A stretch of 64,000 nt of DNA from Thermophilibacter provencensis (GTDB lineage: Bacteria > Actinomycetota > Coriobacteriia > Coriobacteriales > Atopobiaceae): positions 84,778 through 148,777 of the forward strand of contig NZ_JAUDEA010000005.1 in the NCBI RefSeq assembly GCF_030372065.1, read 5' to 3'. The notes below the pieces were generated by a model. That model was not told the origin of the DNA, searched no databases, and worked only from the letters and a program-made list of their open reading frames with translations. The translations under genes and the position numbers were made by a program. Positions 26,999-35,586 of this stretch are shown piece after piece (the first letter of the stretch is position 1; each line of letters begins with the position of its first letter).

Positions 26999-27150
26999 GT
27001 TTTGGGCAACAAGTTTGATGTGTGGGCGCGTCTCGCATAAAACTTGTTGCCCAAAACTCTTTTTATGGAGCGATTTCTTAACAGCGGATAAGAGTATGGC
27101 GCCGAGAAGGACCTGGCGGAGAGAGGGGCATCAAACATGTTGCCCACAAC
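26999..27150 (+). repeat. Family-A composite element, copy 1
   Basis: A perfect 18-bp inverted repeat (GTTTTGGGCAACAAGTTT at 26999-27016, complement at 27040-27057) is followed by CGAGAAGGACC at 27103-27113. A third arm, CATCAAACATGTTGCCCAC, starts at 27129. The same order of parts is found at 60646-60800 and 63816-63968. Confidence 0.85.
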
Positions 27151-27245
27151 TTGTCGTTTTGTCCCGAATCGGCCGTTCCCGCTGACACGTTGGCGTCTCG
27201 AACGCAAAAGTTCCTCTTCCCGGCAGCGGCCGTTGCTCGCAAGGC

Positions 27246-27342
27246 TATGTACACTGTTGCAGGTTTGATGCTCTTCTCGCAAGTCTGTGACCTGCGGGTT
27301 TGTCGACGCTGACGCCCCGAAAAAGTTTCAACTGTGTACATA
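27246..27342 (+). repeat. 97-bp inverted-repeat element, family B copy 1
   Basis: It begins TATGTACACTGTTGCAGG and ends CAACTGTGTACATA, so both ends match as terminal inverted repeats. The inside holds GTTTGATGCTCTTCTCGC. An inverted relative of the same length lies at 27740-27836. Confidence 0.85.
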
Positions 27343-27367
27343 CCCTACAGACGGGCAGCAGTCTAAT

Positions 27368-27397
27368 GAAAAAGGCCTCGGGAATGACCCCGAGACC
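27368..27397 (-). terminator. Terminator of tRNA-Pro
   Basis: On the reverse strand a stem GGTCTCGGG/CCCGAGGCC is followed by TTTTT, starting about ten bases past the encoded CCA. Confidence 0.8.
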
Positions 27398-27407
27398 CCT
27401 CAATTAC

Positions 27408-27484
<77 letters not shown>

Positions 27485-27576
27485 TTTGCGAAGAAGTACT
27501 CTATCACTCCCTCATTTTGGATGCAAGAACAAAGTTCCGATTAATTGGACTGGAGATAAGATCCGCCGGGCTATAT

Positions 27577-27660
27577 AAGGCAGTGCCGGGAGTCGAACCC
27601 CGTCGCGACGCCCGCACAGTGGGGAATGGATGCTACGGCCGCTACGCTCAAGACCTCCCC
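27577..27660 (-). other. tRNA-like remnant
   Basis: On the reverse strand GGGGTTCGACTCCCGG looks like a T arm with one mismatch, and GCGGCCGTAGCATCC resembles a D-arm/anticodon region. No acceptor stem closes, the D stem does not pair, and there is no CCA. It is about 95 bp upstream of tRNA-Pro on the same strand. It may be a decayed tRNA gene. Confidence 0.3.
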
Positions 27661-27739
27661 CCTCGCGCCTTGCTTCTTTCACAACATTCTTCTCGCTTCA
27701 TAGCTCAACTTCTCTCACATGGTTGTGTCCAGTGGAGGG

Positions 27740-27836
27740 TATGTACACAGTTGAAACTTTTTTGAGTTGCCAGTTCCGACAAACTCGCAGGTCAGCGCGT
27801 TGCGATAATAGCATCAAACCTGTAACAGTGTACATA
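27740..27836 (-). repeat. 97-bp inverted-repeat element, family B copy 2
   Basis: Read on the reverse strand it begins TATGTACACTGTTACAGG and ends CAACTGTGTACATA, closely matching copy 1 including GTTTGATGCT and GACCTGCG. It is in the opposite orientation, with tRNA-Pro and the tRNA-like remnant in the 397 bp between the two. Confidence 0.85.
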
Positions 27837-27940
27837 ACCTCCACGGCGCGTCGGCCATGAGGCTGTCGGCGCGTGTGTCGGGCGCGTTTCAGCCCGGCAA
27901 ACGACGTGTAGCGGCATCGTGCCCCGCGCCACCGTCAACC

Positions 27941-27946
27941 TATGAT
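27941..27946 (+). promoter_or_regulatory. -10-like box before serC
   Basis: TATGAT lies 41 bases before the serC ATG. A matching -35 is not clear. Confidence 0.35.
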
Positions 27947-27986
27947 GAAAGGGCACGTAATCCGCGACAAACCACAGGAGGACGAG

Positions 27987-29069
27987 ATGGCACGCGTGTA
28001 CAACTTCTCCGCAGGCCCCGCCGTTCTTCCCGAGGAGGTCCTCGAGAAGTGCGCGGGCGAGATGCTCGACTACGCCGGCTGCGGCACGAGCGTCATGGAG
28101 ATGAGCCACCGATCTTCCGTGTTCAAGGGCATCATCGAGGGCGCCGAGGCGCGCCTGCGCTCCCTCATGAGCATCCCCGACAACTACAAGGTCATCTTCA
28201 CCCAGGGCGGCGACTCGCTGCTCTTCTCCACGGTCTTCATGAACTTGGCCACCAACGGCAAGGCGGACTACGTCATCACGGGCAACTGGGCCAAGAAGGC
28301 CTTCCAGGAGGCACAGATCCTCGGCGACGCGCAGGCCGTTGCCTCCTCGGCCGATAAGAACTTCTCCTACATCCCCGACTGCTCCGACCTGCCCATCCGC
28401 GAGGACGCGAGCTACCTTTACATCTGCGAGAACAACACGATCTACGGTACCAAGTTCCCCGAGCTCCCCAACACCAAGGGCCACGTGCTCGTGGCGGACC
28501 AGAGCTCGATGTTCCTCTCCGAGCCCGTGGACGTCTCTCGCTACGGCCTCATCCACGCGGGCGTGCAGAAGAACGTGGGCCCCGCGGGCGTGCAGATCGT
28601 TATCGTGCGCGAGGACCTCATCCCCGACGACCTTCCCGGCGTTCCCACGATGCTGCGCCTCAAGACCCAGGCAGACGCCGGCTCGCTCTACAACACGCCC
28701 AACTGCTGGGGCATCTACGTCTGCGGCCTCGTCTTCGAGTGGATCGAGAGGATGGGCGGGCTCGCCGCGATGGGGGAGCGCAACGCCGAGAAGGCCGCCG
28801 TGCTCTACGACTTCCTCGACGAGTCAAAGCTCTTCTCGTCAACGGTGGACCCGAGCTGCCGCTCGCTCATGAACGTCCCCTTTGTCACGGGCAATGAGGA
28901 CCTTGACGCCGTCTTTGTCAAGGACGCGGCCAAGGCGGGTCTCGTCAACCTCAAGGGCCACCGCTCGGTGGGCGGCATGCGCGCCTCGATCTACAACGCC
29001 ATGCCGCGCGAGGGCGTGGAGGCGCTCGTTGCCTTCATGAAGGAATTCGAGCTCGCGCACCGCGCGTAA
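27987..29069 (+). CDS. serC: Phosphoserine aminotransferase
   Basis: 360 residues from ATG 27987, after AGGAGGACGAG. The N-terminus VYNFSAGPAVLPEEVLEK is the classic SerC opening, and Lys195 in HAGVQKNVGPAG is the pyridoxal-phosphate lysine. It converts 3-phosphohydroxypyruvate to phosphoserine. The serA gene follows after 57 bp, so the first two serine-synthesis steps are together; serB is not in the window. Confidence 0.97.
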   Translation: MARVYNFSAGPAVLPEEVLEKCAGEMLDYAGCGTSVMEMSHRSSVFKGIIEGAEARLRSLMSIPDNYKVIFTQGGDSLLFSTVFMNLATNGKADYVITGNWAKKAFQEAQILGDAQAVASSADKNFSYIPDCSDLPIREDASYLYICENNTIYGTKFPELPNTKGHVLVADQSSMFLSEPVDVSRYGLIHAGVQKNVGPAGVQIVIVREDLIPDDLPGVPTMLRLKTQADAGSLYNTPNCWGIYVCGLVFEWIERMGGLAAMGERNAEKAAVLYDFLDESKLFSSTVDPSCRSLMNVPFVTGNEDLDAVFVKDAAKAGLVNLKGHRSVGGMRASIYNAMPREGVEALVAFMKEFELAHRA

Positions 29070-29126
29070 ACCTGACAAAGGTGACAGGGTAACTTGTCAT
29101 CATTTGTCTTCGCTTGGAGGAACACC

Positions 29127-30296
29127 ATGTACTGCATCCACTGCATGAACAACATCTCCACGGTGGGCACCGACGCCCTCGAGGCGGCCGGCTACGCCTT
29201 TGTGGAGGACCCCGCCGCGGCCAATGCCTGGCTCGTCCGTAGCGCCAACCTCAACGAGATGGAGATGCCGCACGACCTGCTCGCAATCGCGCGTGCGGGC
29301 GCGGGCGTGAACAACATCCCCGTCGAGCGCTGCGCCCAGCAGGGCGTCGTCGTCTTCAACACGCCCGGCGCCAACGCCAATGCCGTGAAGGAGCTCGTCA
29401 TCTGCGGCATGCTCCTTGCCTGCAGAGACATCATCGGAGGCGTGGAGTGGGTCCACGAGGCAAGTGACGACCCGCAGATCGCCAAGCGCGCCGAGAAGGC
29501 CAAGAAGCGCTTTGCGGGCTTTGAGCTTGCGGGCAAGCGCGTGGGCGTCATCGGGCTGGGCGCCATCGGCGCAGAGGTCGCCGATGCCCTCATCGCCCTT
29601 GGCGCCGAGGTTATGGGCTACGACCCGTACCTCTCCATCAACGCCGCCTGGGGCCTTGACAGAAGGATCGAGCACGCAACCGACCTCGACCAGCTGCTCT
29701 CCGCCTGCGACTTTGTCACGCTGCATGTCCCGGCAACAGACTCGACGCGCGGCATGATCTCCGCGGAGGCCATCTCCAAGATGAAGCACGGCGCCGTCCT
29801 TCTCAACTTTGCCCGCGACGCGCTCGTTGACGAGCAGGCGCTTGCCGAGGCGCTCGACGACGGTAAGCTCGCCCGCTACGTCACCGACTTTGCCAACCCC
29901 GCGAGCGCCAACATGAAAAACGCCATCGTGCTCCCGCACCTTGGCGCCTCAACGGGCGAGGCGGAGGACAACTGCGCCGTCATGGCCGCCAACCAGCTGC
30001 GCGATTACCTTGAGAACGGCAACATCGTGAACTCCGTCAACTACGGCCGCGTTGACCTTGGCCCCTTGGTGAGCGGAACGCGCCTCGCCCTCTTCCACGA
30101 GAACGTTCAGGGTGTCATCGGCGAGGTCTCCCAGGCCATCGCGCGTGGTGGCCTCAACATCGAGAACATGAGCAACGTGAGCCGTGGGGCCAACGCCTAC
30201 ACGCTCCTTGAGGTGACCGGCAACGTCACCGATGCGCTCGTCTCCGAGCTCGAGGGCCTGACAGGCATTAGGAGGGTGCGCCACATAGTCCGTTAG
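29127..30296 (+). CDS. serA: D-3-phosphoglycerate dehydrogenase
   Basis: 389 residues from ATG 29127, after CTTGGAGGAACACC. NAD site GVIGLGAIGAEVADAL, catalytic Arg in LLNFARDALVDEQAL and His in LPHLGASTGEAEDN. The usual catalytic Glu region reads YVTDFANPAS, as in shorter clostridial-type enzymes. A C-terminal ACT-like domain of about 70 residues (HENVQGVIGEVSQAI) suggests serine feedback. It makes 3-phosphohydroxypyruvate for SerC. Confidence 0.94.
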   Translation: MYCIHCMNNISTVGTDALEAAGYAFVEDPAAANAWLVRSANLNEMEMPHDLLAIARAGAGVNNIPVERCAQQGVVVFNTPGANANAVKELVICGMLLACRDIIGGVEWVHEASDDPQIAKRAEKAKKRFAGFELAGKRVGVIGLGAIGAEVADALIALGAEVMGYDPYLSINAAWGLDRRIEHATDLDQLLSACDFVTLHVPATDSTRGMISAEAISKMKHGAVLLNFARDALVDEQALAEALDDGKLARYVTDFANPASANMKNAIVLPHLGASTGEAEDNCAVMAANQLRDYLENGNIVNSVNYGRVDLGPLVSGTRLALFHENVQGVIGEVSQAIARGGLNIENMSNVSRGANAYTLLEVTGNVTDALVSELEGLTGIRRVRHIVR

Positions 30297-30374
30297 CTCG
30301 GCGTCCCGACAAAACCGGCATCCCTTGCGACGGGCATCGCGGCCATGCGGTGTCCGCCGTGCCTTGTGGAGCGG

Positions 30375-30404
30375 TTGGGGAACTGACTTAATTTACGCTA
30401 AACT
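30375..30404 (+). promoter_or_regulatory. Candidate promoter of the pgsA-like gene
   Basis: TTGGGG (30375-30380) and TAAACT (30399-30404) are 18 bp apart, 45 bases before the GTG start. The -35 is weak. Confidence 0.4.
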
Positions 30405-30448
30405 GGGTACCTTGGTGAAGGTAGTTCCACCGACTCGAGAGGGCCGAA

Positions 30449-31180
30449 GTGTCAGAGAGAACAGAGCGCACCAAGTCGCTCATTAAGAGCATTGCCGATG
30501 CCGACGCCGCCGAGCGCCAGGCCTCCGGGCGTTCGGACATACCGGTGGGGACCTCCGGGAACCCCTCTACGCAGGTGCTCACCGTCGCCAACGTCATCAC
30601 GTTCTGCAGACTCGCCCTCACCATCGTCTTTCTCTTCCTCTTTGCCACCGGCTCCAACCGCGCCGCGGCCCTTGTGTGCTACGTCGTGGCAGCGGCGACC
30701 GACTTCCTTGACGGCCAGGTCGCGCGGCGCACGCAGACTGTGAGCTGGCTCGGAAAAATCATGGACCCCATCATGGACCGCGTGCTGCTCTTCACGGGCG
30801 TGCTCGGTCTCCTCATTGTGGGGGAGCTCCCGCTCTGGGTCCCCGTCTTCGTCATTGGCCGTGACGTCTACCTTGCGGTGGGCGGCCTCATCCTGCAGCG
30901 CTACCGCCGCAGGCCCATTGACGTTGCCTACGTGGGAAAGGCGGCCACGGCACTGCTCATGTTTGGCTTCTGCGACCTTCTTCTGGGGCTTCCTGTCATC
31001 CCGGGTCTCGGCCTCGTTGACGCAGTCTGGCTCCCCGGCCTCAACGACCAGGCCAGTGCCCTTGGCATCCTCTTTGTCTACGCCGGCGTCATCTGCTCGC
31101 TCATCACCGCCGTCGTCTACACTGCCGAGGGCGTTCGCATCGTTCGCTCCAGGCACGACGGAGAGGACGGTGCCAAATGA
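30449..31180 (+). CDS. CDP-alcohol phosphatidyltransferase family protein
   Basis: 243 residues, GTG start after GAGAGGG. The motif DFLDGQVARR-x7-GKIMDPIMDR fits the family pattern DGxxAR-x8-GxxxDxxxD, with several membrane segments around it. An extra ~45-residue polar N-terminus is unusual. The other paralogue, at 52213-52803, is the better match to PgsA, so this copy may make another phospholipid. The position before the FHA and MerR genes resembles mycobacterial pgsA2. Confidence 0.85.
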   Translation: MSERTERTKSLIKSIADADAAERQASGRSDIPVGTSGNPSTQVLTVANVITFCRLALTIVFLFLFATGSNRAAALVCYVVAAATDFLDGQVARRTQTVSWLGKIMDPIMDRVLLFTGVLGLLIVGELPLWVPVFVIGRDVYLAVGGLILQRYRRRPIDVAYVGKAATALLMFGFCDLLLGLPVIPGLGLVDAVWLPGLNDQASALGILFVYAGVICSLITAVVYTAEGVRIVRSRHDGEDGAK

Positions 31181-32064
31181 GCTCCGCCAGGATGGGGGTG
31201 CTCCATGGGGAGCACGTTCTTCTCGGCGCCACCTTTGAGCCCGGCTTTGACGATCTTCTGGCCGTCTGTTCCTACGCATGCGAGAAGGACGACGCCGTGT
31301 TCTTTGAAGGTGCCGAGAAGGACGGCGCGCTCCTGTGCGACCTCACCGGCTGCGCCTACGTTCTCGTGAGCGGAGACGGAGCGGGCGCCCTCGTGGGGAC
31401 CGCCCTGTGCGGTGACGAGCTCGCCGTGGGCTCCGCCGCGTTTGAGGGCGTTCTCACGGGTGATGGGTCGCTCATCTCCACGCCCCTTGCCGTGAGGACG
31501 GGTGACCGTGAGATCGTCCTCGTTGACCCCAGCTGCCATGGTGAGGCCCTCGTTGGCTGGCTCTCCTTCCTTGCGGGGGCCGAGCAGGGCGGCGTGCGCC
31601 CCTTTGCGGGCACGCTGGTTGAGCCTGCCTCCGAGATGCTCGTCGCGCTGCTCTTGGCGGGCCCTGCCGCCGAGCGCGTCCTTGCTGACTATGTGTCCTC
31701 GCCCGCGCGCCTGCCTCGCCCTGCCGAGGTGCTCCAGGCGCATCTGGATGCCATCCCCGCGGTTCTCGTTGGGATTCCGGGCGCCGACGAGCTTCCGCGC
31801 GGCTACCTTGTCCTCGTTCCGCCCGCGCGCGCTCGTGCCCTATGGCGGAGCCTGCTCTCCTTTGGGGAGATTTCGCCCGTGGGTCACGAGACACTCCGCC
31901 GAATTCTCTGCGATACTGTTCCCTGGGGTGGTTTTCTTGCCACCGCTAGTCCCGCGCACGTGAGCGCCGGCAACCTCAAGAGATGGCATCTCCTGAGGGA
32001 GGGCGCGGACTTCATCGGCGCGCGCGGTCTAGTTGAGGGTTCGGATGCCGCCGACAACAGGTGA
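31177..32064 (+). CDS. GcvT/YgfZ-like folate-binding fold protein (tentative)
   Basis: 295 residues; ATG overlaps the previous stop. The order of segments recalls aminomethyltransferase folds: LLCDLTGCAYVLVSGDGAGA, then FEGVLTGDGSLISTPLAVR and LVDPSCHGEALVGWL, then a distal IPGADELPRGYLVLVPPARA. In GcvT and YgfZ such regions form the folate-binding ring. Similarity is weak and I see no gcvP, gcvH or lpd nearby. Genuine function unknown. Confidence 0.5.
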   Translation: MSSARMGVLHGEHVLLGATFEPGFDDLLAVCSYACEKDDAVFFEGAEKDGALLCDLTGCAYVLVSGDGAGALVGTALCGDELAVGSAAFEGVLTGDGSLISTPLAVRTGDREIVLVDPSCHGEALVGWLSFLAGAEQGGVRPFAGTLVEPASEMLVALLLAGPAAERVLADYVSSPARLPRPAEVLQAHLDAIPAVLVGIPGADELPRGYLVLVPPARARALWRSLLSFGEISPVGHETLRRILCDTVPWGGFLATASPAHVSAGNLKRWHLLREGADFIGARGLVEGSDAADNR

Positions 32065-32082
32065 CGAGCTGGAAGGAGCGTC

Positions 32083-32463
32083 GTGAAGTACTCGATCAAC
32101 GCACCTGATGCCCCGGAGGCCTTTGGTCCCTACTCGCAGGGAACCACCGCCGGGCGGCTCGTCTTTGCCTCCGGACAGCTCCCCATCTCCTCTGACGACA
32201 ACCGTCGCCTTGTTCCGGGGGGCATCGTTGAGCAGACGGAGCGCGTCATAGACATCATCGAGACCCTGCTCGAGGAGGTTGGCTGCTCGCTTGCGGACGT
32301 CGCGCAAACAACGGTTTACCTCTCGAGCCTTGACAACATGGCCGCCATGAACGAGGTGTATGCTCGGAGATTCACCACCCCGGCGCCCGCTCGTGCCGTC
32401 GTAGGCGTGAACGAGCTACCGCTGGGCGCCCTCATTGAGATGGACTGCGTCGCGTGCAGGTGA
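32083..32463 (+). CDS. RidA family enamine/imine deaminase
   Basis: 126 residues, GTG start after GGAAGGAGCG. GPYSQGTTAGRLVFASGQLP and the C-terminal EMDCVACR-type ending are RidA hallmarks. Arg104 in PAPARAVVGV is the residue that binds the substrate carboxylate. RidA hydrolyses reactive 2-aminoacrylate made by pyridoxal-phosphate enzymes, which suits the nearby serine genes. Confidence 0.93.
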   Translation: MKYSINAPDAPEAFGPYSQGTTAGRLVFASGQLPISSDDNRRLVPGGIVEQTERVIDIIETLLEEVGCSLADVAQTTVYLSSLDNMAAMNEVYARRFTTPAPARAVVGVNELPLGALIEMDCVACR

Positions 32464-32506
32464 TGCGCGCTATCATGGTAGGTTGAACGACGAGGGGAGG
32501 CCCTTC

Positions 32507-32926
32507 ATGCCCAATCCAGTATCCGGTGCCACCGAGATTTTTCGCATGCCCGCCGCGGACGCCACCGTTCCCGACCTCATGGGGACGTCCCGGCTTGCCC
32601 ATCCGACGCTGACCATTGTCAAGGGGCCCCAGATAGGGGAGACCTTCGAGCTTGACAGCCCGGAGATCACGCTTGGCCGTGACCCCAAGAACAGCGTCTT
32701 TCTCAACGACATGACGGTCTCGCGCCACCACGCGCGCATGAACCTCTCCAACATCTCCTCGGGCATTGCCACCATCGAGGACCTCGGCTCGCTCAACGGG
32801 ACCTGGGTCGATGGAGCCATCGCCTCCCGCGCTGGCCTCAAAGACGGCTCCACCATCCAGATCGGTACCTTCCGCATGGTGTTCCACACCAATGCGCGGC
32901 CGCGCAGGATTGACACTGAGGCGTAG
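32507..32926 (+). CDS. FHA-domain protein, GarA-like
   Basis: 139 residues from ATG 32507 after GAGGGGAGG. The FHA core is complete: ITLGRDPKNSVFLND, TVSRHHARM and DLGSLNGTWVDG. A short N-terminal tail with SGATEIFRMP resembles the phosphorylated TxxFR-type segment of mycobacterial GarA. FHA proteins read phosphothreonine from Ser/Thr kinases; GarA controls 2-oxoglutarate metabolism. The MerR gene 5 bp downstream matches the garA-ftsR pair of Actinobacteria. Confidence 0.88.
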   Translation: MPNPVSGATEIFRMPAADATVPDLMGTSRLAHPTLTIVKGPQIGETFELDSPEITLGRDPKNSVFLNDMTVSRHHARMNLSNISSGIATIEDLGSLNGTWVDGAIASRAGLKDGSTIQIGTFRMVFHTNARPRRIDTEA

Positions 32927-32931
32927 GCGCC

Positions 32932-33690
32932 ATGGCGGACGCCGGCTACCTGACAATCGGGAAGGTCGTCAAGAAGCTGCAGCAGCAGTATCCCGACCTC
33001 TCCATCTCCAAGGTCCGTTATCTTCAGGACGAGGGGCTGCTCAACCCCTCGCGCACGCCGAGTGGGTACCGGCTGTACTCGCAGCGTGACGTCCGGCGTC
33101 TCGAGACGATCCTCTATCTGCAGAAGAACCGCTTCCTCCCGCTCTCCGTCATCAAGGAGCAGCTCGACCGTGCGGACGCCGGGCAGGCGTCCGCGCCCGA
33201 GGTCGCCGAGGAGTCGATCGCGCTCCCCGTGGACGACGAGGAGGTCGTCGGCAAGCTCCATCCCATCGACCGCGTTCCCGAGCTCGTGGGCGCCTCGGTC
33301 TCCTTTGTGCGCCAGCTCTCCGAGGCCGGCGTCATCGAGCTCAAGCGCTCGCCCCACGGGCGCGACCTCGTTGACGGAAGGGACTTCTCTCTGATCAGGC
33401 TCTGTGACGAGCTCCGTCACTTTGGCATCGGGCCCAAGAACCTCAGGCAGTACGTCATCGCCGCCAACCGCGAGTCCGCCATGTTCGAACAGGCGCTCGT
33501 TGTCTTTGTCCGCAAGGGCGGCGGCGTTGAGATCGAGAACACCGAGGCCGCAAAGCAGCGCTTCGATCAGGCCTTCTCGCGCATGCTGAGCCTTACCAAC
33601 GCCGTGCGCTGCCACCTCATTGCCCGTCGCGTCAAGGAGCCCTTTGCCGAGAAGGACGAGCGGGACGGCGCGTCAGAGAAGAGAGCGTGA
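32932..33690 (+). CDS. MerR-family transcriptional regulator (FtsR-like context)
   Basis: 252 residues. The MerR helix-turn-helix YLTIGKVVKKLQQQYPDLSI with KVRYLQDEGLLNPSRTPSGY is at the N-terminus, followed by RDVRRLETILYLQKNRFLPL. A second region with LIRLCDELRHFGIGPKNLRQY looks like a further helical module rather than a metal site. In Mycobacterium and Corynebacterium the gene after garA encodes FtsR, which controls ftsZ; the same neighbour order suggests a related role. Confidence 0.85.
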   Translation: MADAGYLTIGKVVKKLQQQYPDLSISKVRYLQDEGLLNPSRTPSGYRLYSQRDVRRLETILYLQKNRFLPLSVIKEQLDRADAGQASAPEVAEESIALPVDDEEVVGKLHPIDRVPELVGASVSFVRQLSEAGVIELKRSPHGRDLVDGRDFSLIRLCDELRHFGIGPKNLRQYVIAANRESAMFEQALVVFVRKGGGVEIENTEAAKQRFDQAFSRMLSLTNAVRCHLIARRVKEPFAEKDERDGASEKRA

Positions 33691-33694
33691 TCAC

Positions 33695-34228
33695 GTGACT
33701 GATTTTGACTTCGAGAGCCGCATCGTCGACATCCCCGACTATCCTGAGCCGGGCGTGGTCTTCAAGGACATCACGCCGCTCTTTGACGATCCCGAGGCCC
33801 TGCGTGCCGTGGTCGACTCCGTTGCGGATCACTTTGCGAATGCGGGCATCACCAAGGTCGTGGGTGCCGAGGCCCGTGGCTTTCTCGTGGGCGCCCCGGT
33901 GGCGTACCGCCTGGGGTGCGGCTTTGTTCCCGCCCGCAAGCCCGGAAAGCTCCCGCGCGAGGTCTTCTCGCAGAGCTACTCCCTCGAGTACGGCACCGAC
34001 GAGATTCAGATCCACAAGGATGCGCTGACATCCGAGGACCGCGTGCTCATCGTAGACGACCTCGTTGCAACGGGTGGGACCGCCATAGCCTCCGCCCAGC
34101 TCGTCGAGCAGTCCGGCGCCGCCGTTGCGGGGTTTGCCTTCATTCTGGAGCTCTCGTTCCTGAAGCCGCGTCACCTGATTGCCGAGAAGTACCCGCAGGA
34201 GGTCTTCTCGCTTGTCAAGGTGGGGTAG
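33695..34228 (+). CDS. apt: Adenine phosphoribosyltransferase
   Basis: 177 residues from GTG 33695. The PRPP motif VLIVDDLVATGGTA and the adenine-binding EARGFLVGAPVAYRLGCGFVP block are intact. FKDITPLFDDP is the usual N-terminal signature. It salvages adenine to AMP. It starts 4 bp after the MerR gene. The longer in-frame start at 33620 overlaps MerR and lacks a binding site. Confidence 0.96.
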   Translation: MTDFDFESRIVDIPDYPEPGVVFKDITPLFDDPEALRAVVDSVADHFANAGITKVVGAEARGFLVGAPVAYRLGCGFVPARKPGKLPREVFSQSYSLEYGTDEIQIHKDALTSEDRVLIVDDLVATGGTAIASAQLVEQSGAAVAGFAFILELSFLKPRHLIAEKYPQEVFSLVKVG

Positions 34229-34342
34229 GAGCGCACTACACTCCTCAGTCAGAACTTGGTATCATGACCTTCGTATGAACGTGCCACCGAGCCTACCATC
34301 GCAGCCTAAAATACACTCGTGGCTTTTGAAAGGACATCGTTC

Positions 34343-35575
34343 ATGGCGTTGACGCATAGGGTGATTCATGCGGGGCTCGCCGCCCTGCTCGTTGCTGGGC
34401 CGGTGTGCCTTGCCGCAGCCCCTGCCACGGTTGCCCTCGCGGACCCCGCCTCCGAGCTCGAGGAGGTCTCCTCGCAGCTCGAGCAGCTCGGCACTGAGCT
34501 CGCGGACCGTCAGGCTCAGCTCGCCACCGCAACGACGTCGCTCGAGGACACCGATTACGCCATCACCCAGAAAGAGATGAGCATCGAGCAGACCCGCTCC
34601 AACCTTGACGCGCAGCGCGCGCTTCTGGGCGAGAACATGCGGGGCGCCTATAAGGGCGGCACCGAGGGTGTGATCGACTTCATTCTGGGCGCCACGAGCG
34701 CCGAGGAGCTTGCGAGCCGCATCTACTATCTCGACAAGGTCTCCGAGCAGCAGGCGTCCACCATCGCCCGGGTTCAGTCGCTCTCCGAGCAGCTTGAGCG
34801 CGAGCTCGCAGAGCTTCAGGAGCAGCAGGCGTCTCAGCAGGCCCAGGTTAACGACCTGCAGTCCCAGGTGAGCGACTACCAGGCGCGCGTCTCCGAGGCG
34901 GAGAGCCTCTATGAGTCCCTTGATGCTCAGGTGAAGGCCGAGCTCGAGGCGCAGCAGAACGAGAGCATCTCTGCCGCCATCGAGGCCGTCGAGCAGAGCC
35001 AGAGCCAGGCGGCCGCCTCGGGCGGCACCCAGGAGAGCGAGCCTTCGCCCGACGATGCCGCCGATGCCAGCGAGCCCTCGACGGACGCTGGGCCTGAGGA
35101 GGACGTCGAGCCCGAGCCCGATCCTCAGCCGGAACCTGAACCCGAGCAGGAGCCCGAGCCTGAGCCTGAGGATCCCGCACCTTCCGACGAGGGTCAGGAC
35201 TCCTCCGAGGATGAGGACGAGCCCTCTGCGGGCGTACCGTTTGGCCAGGGCCTCGCCACCGCCTACGCCCAGATTGGCAAGGCGTACGTCTATGGTGCCA
35301 CCGGGCCCAACGCCTTCGACTGCTCTGGTTTGGTCTGCTACTGCTACGGCTATGCTCGTGGCCGCACCACCGGCGCCATGATCTCATCGCTTCAGGCCTC
35401 GGGAGACTGGAAGACCGACATGAGCCAGCTTCAGGTTGGCGACCTCGTCTTCCCTAGCTATGGCCATGTGGGCATCTACGTTGGTAACGGAAGAATGATT
35501 CACGCCGCAAACCCTGCCCTCGGCGTTGTCGAGGCACCAGTCTACGCCTTCATTGGCGGCGGCTCTTATTACTAG
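34343..35575 (+). CDS. Secreted NlpC/P60 endopeptidase with coiled coil (first of tandem pair)
   Basis: 410 residues from ATG 34343. Signal peptide of about 34 residues ending near VALA-DP. Residues about 35-220 form a CwlO/RipA-like coiled coil, then an acidic Pro-Glu linker, then an NlpC/P60 domain of about 110 residues with FDCSGLVCYC (Cys) and GHVGIYVG (His). It should cut peptidoglycan peptides, with the coiled coil holding or gating the enzyme; FtsEX-type control is possible but not shown. GTG 34319 is an alternative start. Confidence 0.93.
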   Translation: MALTHRVIHAGLAALLVAGPVCLAAAPATVALADPASELEEVSSQLEQLGTELADRQAQLATATTSLEDTDYAITQKEMSIEQTRSNLDAQRALLGENMRGAYKGGTEGVIDFILGATSAEELASRIYYLDKVSEQQASTIARVQSLSEQLERELAELQEQQASQQAQVNDLQSQVSDYQARVSEAESLYESLDAQVKAELEAQQNESISAAIEAVEQSQSQAAASGGTQESEPSPDDAADASEPSTDAGPEEDVEPEPDPQPEPEPEQEPEPEPEDPAPSDEGQDSSEDEDEPSAGVPFGQGLATAYAQIGKAYVYGATGPNAFDCSGLVCYCYGYARGRTTGAMISSLQASGDWKTDMSQLQVGDLVFPSYGHVGIYVGNGRMIHAANPALGVVEAPVYAFIGGGSYY

Positions 35576-35586
35576 GAGGACATGAG

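Noticed and set aside
27577..27660. tmRNA 3' end or selenocysteine tRNA
   Set aside because: The T-arm-like sequence prompted the idea, but there is no tmRNA tag region, no TCA anticodon, no long acceptor stem and no CCA.
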